5,458 nucleotides of DNA from JACCTH01 sp050741915 (GCA_050741915.1 JBOGEX010000172.1:1-5458); one strand, 5' to 3'. Shown: positions 1 to 5,458, counted from the stretch's first letter. Notes: generated from the letters alone by a model not told the origin. Made by a program: numbers and translations.

Positions 1-6
1 ACGTCA

Positions 7-16
7 TACTTGCGTA
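7..16 (+). repeat. Copy 1 of CTTGCGTA repeat (TACTTGCGTA)
   Basis: The ten bases TACTTGCGTA recur exactly at 112-121. Their core CTTGCGTA appears inverted at 150-157 and 1047-1054. Two bases after the motif there is a GGCC, and GGCC also follows the TGCGTA core in the copies at 116-130 and 1013-1027. No inverted partner is visible nearby, so this may be half of an element whose other arm lies left of the window, or a decayed copy. Its function is unknown. One possibility is the remains of a terminator hairpin of an upstream gene. Confidence 0.5.
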
Positions 17-110
17 CGGGCCTTCTGGCACCAAGAAGAAACCGACGACAACACCCGAACCACCACTGCCCCATTTTCACACCTACGAGGTGGGCGCGCC
101 CGCCCATTGT

Positions 111-160
111 GTACTTGCGTAGAAATGGCCCCCTAAACCCCCTTCAAAATACGCAAGAAC
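111..160. repeat. Imperfect inverted repeat with CTTGCGTA arms
   Basis: The left arm 111-121 (GTACTTGCGTA) and the right arm 150-160 (TACGCAAGAAC) are reverse complements at 10 of 11 positions; the mismatch is A113 against A158. They flank a 28-nt C-rich and A-rich spacer. The left arm continues into GAAATGGCC, which resembles the AATCCGGCC in the same place in the terminator palindrome at 1013-1052, but here the inner bases do not pair. The right arm is identical over 11 bases to 1047-1057. It may be a decayed copy of the terminator element or a protein-binding inverted repeat upstream of the gene at 345. The sequence does not decide between these. Confidence 0.55.
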
Positions 161-331
161 GAATGGTTAAGATTCAATCTGGCGTCTTGTCACGCCCGAC
201 CTTCACACCGGTTTCCACGCAGCCGGCCTCGGAAGGCAAAGGGGACCTCGAGTGCTCGGCAAGGGTCAGACCAACTGGTGTGTCGAGGCTTCGTCGGTGA
301 GCGTGGATCGTCGATGCGGCACCGACCACGA

Positions 332-339
332 AAGAGAAG
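332..339 (+). promoter_or_regulatory. Ribosome binding site supporting the ATG at 345
   Basis: The purine run AAGAGAAG ends five bases before the ATG at 345. It is a moderate Shine-Dalgarno match at an acceptable distance. It supports this start over the in-frame GTG at 252, which has its own, arguably stronger AAGGGG (239-244) seven bases upstream. The protein-level argument, that family-like sequence begins around the ATG, decides for 345. Confidence 0.45.
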
Positions 340-344
340 TTGAG

Positions 345-1004
345 ATGACCAAGCAAGAATCGTTCAAGGAACGTGTTCGCTCGCGCATGGAGAAGACCGG
401 AGAGCGCTACAACGCCGCTCGCCGGGTGTTGATCGAACAGGCCGAAGGCCGGAAGTCTTCGGGTCGAAAGTGGATCGCCGAGCCCGAGATGAGCGAGGAG
501 AAGATCCGAGCCAAGACCGGTCGCGGCTGGGACGAGTGGACCGACCTCCTCGATTCCTGGTCGGCCGTGACCAAAGGCCACACCGCCATCGCCACTCATG
601 TTCGCGAGGGCTATGGAGTCGACGGCTGGTGGGCGCAGTCGGTGACGGTGGGATACGAACGGATCAAGGGTCTGCGGCTGCGCTATCAGGGACCGGACGG
701 AACCTTCACCGCCAACAAGTCGAAGACGGTCAAGGTCGACCCCAAGGCTCTTCGCAGGATGCTGCTCAACGACGAGGATCGCAACGACCTTTTCCCCGGC
801 TTCGAGACCGAACTCCGGTCCCGCCCCAACGCCAAAGCGCTTCGGGTGGGGGTTGGCCCCGGCGTCGCCATGTTCTCGATCGATCCCCTCGAAGATGGGC
901 GTGCGAAGGTGACCGTGAGTCACGAGAAGCTCGAGTCGACCGAGGACGTCGAGCTGTGGAAAAAGTACTGGTCGGAGTGGCTGACGGCGATCGACCGGTC
1001 GTAA
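345..1004 (+). CDS. DUF4287 domain protein with C-terminal SRPBCC-like region
   Basis: This is a 219-residue soluble protein without signal peptide or membrane segments. Residues about 47-112 fit DUF4287: an AKTGRGWDEWTDLLD segment, then KGHTAIATHVRE, then the signature GVDGWWAQSVTVGYERIKGLR. Residues about 118-216 look like the SRPBCC/AHSA1 pattern that often follows DUF4287: a basic SKTVKV strand, a central region ending in the acidic LEDGRAKVTVSHEKLES, and a terminal amphipathic helix starting at LWKKYWSEWL. SRPBCC folds bind hydrophobic ligands, but no ligand or reaction is known to me for this family. The N-terminal 45 residues are highly charged and probably helical. The ATG at 345 is chosen because the 31 in-frame codons from GTG 252 show no family-like sequence. 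The gene is convergent with the TetR operon and probably a separate transcription unit, so shared function with that operon is not implied. Confidence 0.85.
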   Translation: MTKQESFKERVRSRMEKTGERYNAARRVLIEQAEGRKSSGRKWIAEPEMSEEKIRAKTGRGWDEWTDLLDSWSAVTKGHTAIATHVREGYGVDGWWAQSVTVGYERIKGLRLRYQGPDGTFTANKSKTVKVDPKALRRMLLNDEDRNDLFPGFETELRSRPNAKALRVGVGPGVAMFSIDPLEDGRAKVTVSHEKLESTEDVELWKKYWSEWLTAIDRS

Positions 1005-1012
1005 TCCATTCC

Positions 1013-1052
1013 TGCGTAAATCCGGCCACATATATGTGGCCGGATTTACGCA
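1013..1052. terminator. Perfect 40-nt palindrome, probable bidirectional terminator
   Basis: The 20-base half TGCGTAAATCCGGCCACATA at 1013-1032 is followed directly by its exact reverse complement at 1033-1052, so a transcript from either strand can fold into a long stem closed by a few AU bases. It lies between two converging genes. It starts nine bases after the stop of the DUF4287 gene (1002-1004), and its right arm contains the TetR stop codon (1046-1048) and the adjacent Leu-Ala codons. No T-tract follows on either strand, as is common for hairpin terminators in high-GC Gram-positive bacteria. The outer TGCGTA/TACGCA matches the repeat family at 7-16 and 111-160, so this is also a member of a small dispersed repeat family. 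The structure is certain; the terminator role is inference from position. Confidence 0.8.
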
Positions 1053-1639
1053 AGAACAGCTCCGAGCTCCCTCTCGGCGTATTCGCGAGTCCATTCGGCC
1101 ACGGTCGAGCGCGCCAGCGTCGACTGATGAGCGACCACCTGCAGCGAGAGGCCGTCTAACAAGGAGATGATCCGCCAAGCGGTGGCGTCCGGGTCGGGGC
1201 AATCGAACACCTTGTCCGCCTTCCCTTCTTTCAAGGTCTCCGCCAGCAGCTGCTGCCATTCGACATTGAGGCGCTCGGAGGTAGCGCGCAGCGCCGGCCG
1301 TCGGCTCGCCTCAGCCCACGCGTCGAGCCAGAGCTGGAAGGTCCAGTCGGAGCCCGCCACCGAATAGTTGTCGAAGAAGGCGATGAGCTTTTTGACCGGG
1401 TGATCGACCCCGGCTATCGCTTCGACTGTGCGAGCCAGGTCTGCCGACGCTGCGCGGTCGAAGGCCGCGGCGAGGACGTCGTCCATGGATTCGAAGTAAT
1501 GATGGATCAGACCCGACGACGTGCCCATCTCGGCGGCAACATCACGCACGGTGGTCGCCCCGAGGCCCTTCTGGCGGGCAACGACCAGGGCGGCAGCAAC
1601 TATCGCTTCCCTCCGCTCCCCAGGAAACATCCGCACCAT
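1046..1639 (-). CDS. TetR-family transcriptional repressor (BetI-like C-terminal domain)
   Basis: This is a 197-residue one-component regulator. Residues about 9-60 form the TetR_N DNA-binding domain: helix 1 around REAIVAAALVVARQKG, then the helix-turn-helix TTVRDVAAEMGTSSGLIHHYF at about 29-49. The C-terminal part fits the BetI-type (TetR_C_6) ligand domain, with LWLDAWAEASRRPALRA at about 103-119 and a late AWRIISLLDGLSLQ helix that is typical of the dimer interface. The ligand is unknown. It is the last gene of the minus-strand operon and starts 3 nt after the acyl-CoA dehydrogenase stop. It therefore probably lacks its own promoter and would repress the whole operon including itself; the operator should be upstream of the first gene, outside the window. 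The start is uncertain: ATG at 1639 has no clear Shine-Dalgarno, and an in-frame ATG at 1630 (residue 4) is an equal alternative. The stop lies inside the terminator palindrome. Confidence 0.9.
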   Translation of the reverse strand: MVRMFPGERREAIVAAALVVARQKGLGATTVRDVAAEMGTSSGLIHHYFESMDDVLAAAFDRAASADLARTVEAIAGVDHPVKKLIAFFDNYSVAGSDWTFQLWLDAWAEASRRPALRATSERLNVEWQQLLAETLKEGKADKVFDCPDPDATAWRIISLLDGLSLQVVAHQSTLARSTVAEWTREYAERELGAVLA

Positions 1640-1642
1640 GAG

Positions 1643-2812
1643 CTAAAGAGCCAGGCCGCTGCCGCGCTTGCGAAGCTGGTCCGCAATGATTGCCCGCTGC
1701 ACCTCGGAGGCGCCTTCCCAGATCCGGTCTACCCGTAGCTCACGCCAGAAGCGCTCCGCCACGTTCTCGCGCATGTAGCCCCGGCCGCCGAAAATCTGGA
1801 CAGCTCGATCGGCCACCCGGTTGGCCATCTCCGAAGCCGTGAGCTTGGCCATCGAGGCGTGGGCGTGGATCGTCTTTGTGTCGATGCCGTCGTCGATTTC
1901 GTCGGCGGTGCGATACGTCATCAGCCGGGCACCCCACAACTCGGTGAGCGAGTCAGCGAGCATGAACTCGATCGCCTGGTAGTCGGCCAGCGACTGACCG
2001 CCGATCTGGCGTTGTTCGGCGAAGGCACTGGCCTCGTCGATCAGGCGCTCGGCGGCCCCGCAGCAACGGGCGGCGATCATCAGGCGTTCGAATCGAAACC
2101 ATTCCCGGGCAAACGTCATCCCCTCGCCTTCTTCACCAATGAGATGGCTGGCCGGAACTCGCACGTCGTCGAACGCGATCTCCCAGTGATGGTGGGCGTA
2201 GGTGTGCGTGTACGCCGGCGTCCGCACGTGTCTCACGCCCGGAGTGTCGAGGTCGACAAAGAAGAAGCCGTGCTGACCAGCCTGCGGTCCCTCGGTCAAC
2301 ACGGCCTGTACGAATAGGTAGTCGGCCAGGTTGGCCGAGGTGACGTGCCACTTCACTCCCGCAAGCACGTAGTCGTCTCCGTCACGGCGCGCGGTCGAGC
2401 GGAGGGCGGAGACGTCGGAACCGGCGAGCTCTTCGGTGATGGCATACGCCTCGTGTTTCTCACCGGCGATGGTCGGTAGCACCCAGCGCTCCATCTGCAT
2501 CGCCGTGGCGACCTGGGGGAGCCAGGCAGGCGGAGTGGAGATGATCCAACCCAAGGCGTTGGTAACCCGGCCGGCCTGCTCCATGACTATGACCTGCTGG
2601 CAAGTGCTGTAGCCCGGCCCCCCCAGCTCGACTGGCTGGTTGATGGCGGTGAGGCCGAGCTCACGCGCCTTCTTCTCTTGCCGGGTCTTCTCCTCCGGCG
2701 GGATCTCGCCCTCGTGCAGTTCGGCGTGGACCTCCCAAGGGATCAGCTCTTCTTCGACGAAGCGCCGGGTGGTCTCCCGGAGGGCTCGGTCCACGGCGCT
2801 GAGCGGGATCAC
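1643..2812 (-). CDS. Acyl-CoA dehydrogenase family flavoprotein
   Basis: This is a 389-residue cytosolic FAD enzyme of normal family length (about 380-400). It would form a 2,3 double bond in a CoA thioester and pass electrons to an electron-transfer flavoprotein. The helical N-terminal domain covers about 5-120. The beta middle domain about 122-220 opens with YAITEELAGSDVSALRSTA, the FAD/substrate motif usually written TEPxAGSD, here with Leu for the common Pro. The C-terminal helical domain from about 228 contains EQRQIGGQSLADYQAIEFMLAD, FGGRGYMREN (342-350) and WEGASEVQRAIIADQL. Glu366 in WEGAS sits where medium-chain-type enzymes carry the catalytic base (YEGTS), so activity is probably retained. 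The substrate is not predictable. Start: GTG at 2812, overlapping the upstream TGA as GTGA. The same frame stays open upstream to 3187, but that stretch is low-complexity Arg/Pro/Gly sequence lying over the upstream gene and is not part of the protein. Confidence 0.9.
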   Translation of the reverse strand: MIPLSAVDRALRETTRRFVEEELIPWEVHAELHEGEIPPEEKTRQEKKARELGLTAINQPVELGGPGYSTCQQVIVMEQAGRVTNALGWIISTPPAWLPQVATAMQMERWVLPTIAGEKHEAYAITEELAGSDVSALRSTARRDGDDYVLAGVKWHVTSANLADYLFVQAVLTEGPQAGQHGFFFVDLDTPGVRHVRTPAYTHTYAHHHWEIAFDDVRVPASHLIGEEGEGMTFAREWFRFERLMIAARCCGAAERLIDEASAFAEQRQIGGQSLADYQAIEFMLADSLTELWGARLMTYRTADEIDDGIDTKTIHAHASMAKLTASEMANRVADRAVQIFGGRGYMRENVAERFWRELRVDRIWEGASEVQRAIIADQLRKRGSGLAL

Positions 2813-4410
2813 GTCCCCTGTTGCCTGTCCTTGAGGATCTGCTGGCTGGCGAGCTTGCCTGGGGCCCCCATCACGCACCCGCCCGGATGGGTACCCGACC
2901 CGCATTGGTAGTACCCATCGATGGGGGTGCGGTATTGGTTCCAACCCGGGGCGGGACGGAAGAAGAACATCTGCGGGGCCAAGAACTCCCCGGCAAAGAT
3001 GTTGCCCTCGGTGAGCCCGACCACCCGCTCGATGTCGAGGGGAGTCACCACTTCCCGATGGAGGATCAGGCTCGAGAATCCGGGGAAGAAAGATTCGAGC
3101 GTGCGCTGGACGGTGTCGCCGAGATTGTCCCGTTCGCGGTCCCAGTCCGAGCCTTTGAGGTGATAGGGGGCGTACTGGATGAAACAACTCATTACGTGTT
3201 TGCCGGGCGGTGCCATGTCGGGGTCGATCGTCGATTGGATAGCGCCGTCGATGTATGGCTCACTCGAATACCACCCATATTTGGCCTCGTCGTAGGCCTT
3301 CTCGAGGTAGTCCATCGATGGTCCAATGTTGGTGAAGCCTCGATAGAGATCGGGGCGGTCGCCCAACCCGGGAAAGCTCGGCAGGCCGTTCAGGGCGAAA
3401 TTGACCTTGGCGGAAGTGCCCTGGAAACGGAAGCGCTCGATGTTCTCTGTGAGGTCAGCGGGGAGCTCGCGGGGGTTGACTAACTCGAGGAAGGTGCGGC
3501 GGGGGTCGAGGGCGCTCACCACCACATCGCCCGCGATCTCGGAGCCGTCTTCGAGCACCACCCCGGTGGCCCGGCCGCCCGAAGTTGTGACCGTCGACAC
3601 CGGCGCTTCCAGCAGAATTTCGGCCCCGAAGGACTGGGCGGCACGGGCCAGCACCTGGGTAAAACCGCCATTGCCCCCTTTGTGAAAGGCCCAGGAACCA
3701 AAGACCCCGTCGTGCTCGCCGATGTTGTGATAGAGGAGCACCAAGCCGGAGCCCTGCGAGCGGGGACCGACCTTGGTCCCGATGATCGAGGAAGAAGCGA
3801 GATAACCCTTCAAAAGCTCCGACTCGAAATAGTCGTCGAGGAAGTCGGCCGCGCTCCCGGTGAGGAGACGAACGGCGTTGTGCAAGACCCGCGGCTCGAG
3901 ATCACGCATGTGTTGAGCGAGGGCCGACATGGCCACTAATTCCTCGGGGTCCTTGGAGAAAAGGTTGGGAGGAACGTTGTCGAGAAGGGGTTTCAGCGCT
4001 TGGCAAACGCGGCTGATGTCGTGCTCGTACTGGTCGTAGGCGTCGGCGTCCTTCGGAGCATGACGACCGACCTCTTTCAGGTTCCGGTGATGGTCCTGAC
4101 CAAAAAGCATGTAATCGCTATCGCGGCCTGGAGCGAAGGTCGACGACATCAGGAGGGGCATGAAACCGTGTTTGGTCAGCTCGAGCTCGTGGATGATGTC
4201 CGGTCGCAGCAGGCTCAAGGCGTAGGAAAAGGTCGTGAAAAAGAAGCCGGGGACGAGCTCTTCAGTGATGGCCGCACCCCCTACCAGGTGGCGACGCTCG
4301 ATGATCAGGGTTTTGAGACCGGCCTTAGCGAGGTAAGCGCCATTGACGAGGCCGTTGTGACCACCCCCTATGACGATGGCGTCGTAGCGGCGCTCCTGGG
4401 GGTGGGCCAT
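2809..4410 (-). CDS. PYROXD2-like FAD-dependent oxidoreductase (phytoene desaturase superfamily)
   Basis: This is a 533-residue flavoprotein, full length, with no signal peptide. The N-terminal Rossmann FAD motif is at 12-40 (IVIGGGHNGLVNGAYLAKAG, ending on Glu38), followed by the GGAAITEEL segment at 44-52 and the SYALSLLRPDI stretch at 62-72. These resemble mitochondrial PYROXD2 more than true CrtI desaturases. A second FAD-contacting block is near 245-300 (GGNGGFTQVLARAAQ, then DGSEIAGDVVVSALDPRRT). The C-terminal flavin motif CGSGTHPGGCVMGAPG is at 503-518. The family is usually annotated as phytoene desaturase or NAD(P)/FAD-dependent oxidoreductase; the natural substrate of PYROXD2-like members is unknown to me. 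A carotenoid role is unlikely because no carotenoid genes are present. It starts 13 nt after the GcvT-like gene with GAGG (4422-4425) as a ribosome site, and its TGA overlaps the next gene's GTG, so translation of the two flavoenzymes is probably coupled. Function in a shared oxidation pathway is inferred. Confidence 0.87.
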   Translation of the reverse strand: MAHPQERRYDAIVIGGGHNGLVNGAYLAKAGLKTLIIERRHLVGGAAITEELVPGFFFTTFSYALSLLRPDIIHELELTKHGFMPLLMSSTFAPGRDSDYMLFGQDHHRNLKEVGRHAPKDADAYDQYEHDISRVCQALKPLLDNVPPNLFSKDPEELVAMSALAQHMRDLEPRVLHNAVRLLTGSAADFLDDYFESELLKGYLASSSIIGTKVGPRSQGSGLVLLYHNIGEHDGVFGSWAFHKGGNGGFTQVLARAAQSFGAEILLEAPVSTVTTSGGRATGVVLEDGSEIAGDVVVSALDPRRTFLELVNPRELPADLTENIERFRFQGTSAKVNFALNGLPSFPGLGDRPDLYRGFTNIGPSMDYLEKAYDEAKYGWYSSEPYIDGAIQSTIDPDMAPPGKHVMSCFIQYAPYHLKGSDWDRERDNLGDTVQRTLESFFPGFSSLILHREVVTPLDIERVVGLTEGNIFAGEFLAPQMFFFRPAPGWNQYRTPIDGYYQCGSGTHPGGCVMGAPGKLASQQILKDRQQGT

Positions 4411-4421
4411 CAGGCGTTGGT

Positions 4422-4425
4422 CCTC
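4422..4425 (-). promoter_or_regulatory. Ribosome binding site for the FAD oxidoreductase
   Basis: On the minus strand GAGG lies 11 bases before the ATG at 4410 and overlaps the TGA stop (4424-4426) of the GcvT-like gene. It supports ATG 4410 as the start and suggests that ribosomes finishing the upstream gene can reinitiate here. Confidence 0.45.
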
Positions 4426-5458
4426 ATGCAGTTTTCCTTTCCGGGTTGAAGAGGGGAAGGCGGGCGACCTGGGCCGCCACCCGTTCGTAGCGATGGTTGA
4501 CGGTCACTTCGAGGTCGACGGTCTCGCCGACCTGGGCGAGGTCTGGGCGAACACGGGCCAGAGCGATATGTCGCTGCAGGATCGGGGAGTACATGAAGCT
4601 CGTGGCGTAACCAACTTTTTGATAATCCGGGTCGTAAAGCATGAACTCCTCGGTGATCGGAAGGTGATCCTTGGGAGGAACCAGCGCCGCCATCTGGTAC
4701 ATCTCGTCGTAAGCCTTCCAGTCGACGATGAGGCCGACCATCTTCCAGCGGGAGGTTTTCTCCGCCAGTTCTCTCCTGATGGCCCGATGGCCGACGAAGG
4801 GCCGATCATTGTCCAGATCCCGCAGCATCCACCCGAAGCCGAGCTCGAGTGGCGTCGAGCGGTGCTCGTCGTTCCAGGCATAACGACTCGACTCGAAATC
4901 GGTGTTGAGAAGGAGCAGACCTGCCTCGATGCGCGCCATCAAGAGAGCAATCTGACCGAATGGCAAGAGCCCGTGGCCGGAGCCCTCCTCGACGATCGCA
5001 TCCCAGACCGAAATCGCATCTTCTGAGGCAACCCAGACCTCGTAACCGAGATCACCGGTGTATCCCGTTCGCGACACGGTCACCTCGGAGTTGGCGATCT
5101 TGGCATCGACGAGATGGAAGTAGTCGAGGGTTTCGACTTCGGGAGCGAGGGGCGCAAGGACCCGGCGAGAACGCGGACCCTGGACCGCCAGGGTCGCCAG
5201 GTTCTCCGTGATCTCTTCGATCTCGACCCGGTCGTGACCGATCAGATTGGAGAAGTAGGAGAGATTCGGTTCGGCGGAGGTGAGCAGGTAGCGATCCTCG
5301 GCTTGACGCAGAACCACTCCGTCCTCGATGACAAAGCCCCGGTCGTCGCACCAGAAGGTGTAGTGCGCCTGACCGGTGCGACATTTACGGATGTCCCGCG
5401 CCAGCACCCCAGCGAGAAACTTTTCGGAGTCGGTCCCGGTGAATCGATACTTGTAGAG
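4424..5458 (-). CDS. GcvT-like folate-dependent aminomethyltransferase family protein, 5' end outside window
   Basis: The frame is open to the right edge, so the 344 residues visible are a C-terminal fragment; about 50-70 N-terminal residues are probably missing. The visible part starts YKYRFTGTDSEKFLAGVLARDI, a typical GcvT segment that excludes the internal GTG at 5407 as the true start. GcvT landmarks follow: GFVIEDGVVL (41-50), where Asp46 aligns by eye with the folate-site Asp of VIDD in glycine-cleavage T protein; LAVQGPRS (90-97); SRTGYTGDLGYEVW (129-142); RIEAGLLLLNTDF (176-188); and a GCV_T C-terminal barrel at about 240-340. Known relatives move a methylene or methyl group to tetrahydrofolate (GcvT, dimethylglycine/sarcosine dehydrogenase domains, DmdA, LigM). 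Two departures argue against true GcvT: the GLGARDxLR block reads FGQIALLMAR, and a longer loop (ESSRYAWNDEHR) precedes TPLE. No other glycine-cleavage gene (gcvH, gcvP) is adjacent. It is the first visible gene of the operon; substrate unknown. Confidence 0.85.
   Translation of the reverse strand, partial: LYKYRFTGTDSEKFLAGVLARDIRKCRTGQAHYTFWCDDRGFVIEDGVVLRQAEDRYLLTSAEPNLSYFSNLIGHDRVEIEEITENLATLAVQGPRSRRVLAPLAPEVETLDYFHLVDAKIANSEVTVSRTGYTGDLGYEVWVASEDAISVWDAIVEEGSGHGLLPFGQIALLMARIEAGLLLLNTDFESSRYAWNDEHRSTPLELGFGWMLRDLDNDRPFVGHRAIRRELAEKTSRWKMVGLIVDWKAYDEMYQMAALVPPKDHLPITEEFMLYDPDYQKVGYATSFMYSPILQRHIALARVRPDLAQVGETVDLEVTVNHRYERVAAQVARLPLFNPERKTA

Larger units (their letters stand above)
1..344. 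other. Non-coding region upstream of the DUF4287 gene
   Basis: I see no convincing gene in these 344 bases. A TTG-initiated open frame at 10-300 gives an arginine- and proline-rich peptide with no family resemblance and looks spurious. The region holds the CTTGCGTA repeats at 7-16 and 111-160 and a short AT-richer stretch at 161-180. It also holds a purine-rich AAAGGGGA at 238-245, seven bases before an in-frame GTG at 252. The promoter of the plus-strand gene should lie here, but no clean -35/-10 pair stands out. The AT-rich stretch containing TAAGAT (168-173) is the least bad -10 candidate and is not strong enough to annotate. Confidence 0.6.

Noticed and set aside
80..92. Small hairpin CACCT-ACG-AGGTG
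   Set aside because: The stem is only five base pairs with no tract or context; expected by chance in GC-rich DNA.
10..300. Plus-strand open frame of 96 codons starting at TTG
   Set aside because: Arg/Pro-rich composition, no recognisable family, no ribosome site, and it spans the repeat elements.
1..1057. CRISPR array or transposon ends suggested by the recurring CTTGCGTA
   Set aside because: Copies are short, unevenly spaced and in both orientations; there are no regular spacers, no transposase and no target-site duplication.
174..1259. Long minus-strand open frame of 361 codons
   Set aside because: It lies antisense to the DUF4287 gene and overlaps the TetR gene and terminator; its translation shows no domain. 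It is a shadow of high-GC codon bias.
2813..3187. 125-residue N-terminal extension of the acyl-CoA dehydrogenase
   Set aside because: It overlaps the C-terminal coding part of the FAD oxidoreductase in another frame and is low-complexity; the family-like sequence begins exactly at the GTG at 2812.
2821..3483. Plus-strand open frame of 220 codons opposite the FAD oxidoreductase
   Set aside because: The opposite strand has strong flavoprotein motifs throughout, and this translation has none.
2809..4410. Assignment as a carotenoid phytoene desaturase (crtI)
   Set aside because: The superfamily fits, but the motifs are closer to PYROXD2-like proteins and no crtB, crtE or cyclase gene is nearby.
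4493..5026. Plus-strand open frame of 177 codons opposite the GcvT-like gene
   Set aside because: It is antisense to clear GcvT motifs, with no recognisable domain.
4424..5458. Identification as DMSP demethylase DmdA, with the acyl-CoA dehydrogenase as DmdC
   Set aside because: The acyl-CoA dehydrogenase (389 residues) lacks the extra length of DmdC-type enzymes (roughly 580-600 residues), no DmdB-like ligase is seen, and the GcvT-like motifs cannot be assigned to DmdA by eye.

Overview
The window is 5,458 bases of GC-rich bacterial DNA. Codon use, domain types and the U-tract-free hairpin terminator suggest a high-GC actinobacterium, possibly of the Acidimicrobiia type. That placement is inference from style and not from any marker gene. 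There is no sign of phage, transposon, CRISPR array, tRNA or rRNA.

Layout. Bases 1-344 are largely non-coding and carry several copies of a short repeat built on CTTGCGTA. A plus-strand gene (345-1004) encodes a 219-residue DUF4287/SRPBCC-type protein. Bases 1005-1045 separate this gene from a convergent minus-strand operon, and a perfect 40-nt palindrome (1013-1052) there probably terminates transcription from both sides. The rest, 1046-5458, is one compact minus-strand operon. In order of transcription it holds a GcvT-like folate-dependent aminomethyltransferase/demethylase family protein (cut by the right edge), a PYROXD2-like FAD oxidoreductase of the phytoene-desaturase superfamily, an acyl-CoA dehydrogenase and a TetR-family repressor. 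Gaps are 13 nt, a 4-nt GTGA overlap and 3 nt, so the four genes are almost certainly co-transcribed. The operon promoter lies beyond the right edge.

How they may work together. A folate-type C1 transferase, a flavin amine/alkene-type oxidoreductase and an acyl-CoA dehydrogenase in one operon under a ligand-responsive repressor look like a catabolic module. A plausible role is removing a methyl or aminomethyl group from a small substrate to tetrahydrofolate, with the remaining carbon skeleton oxidised by the two flavoenzymes. The substrate cannot be read from the sequence. The module is the best candidate here for an undescribed system. The repeat family in the non-coding DNA is the other signal worth following.
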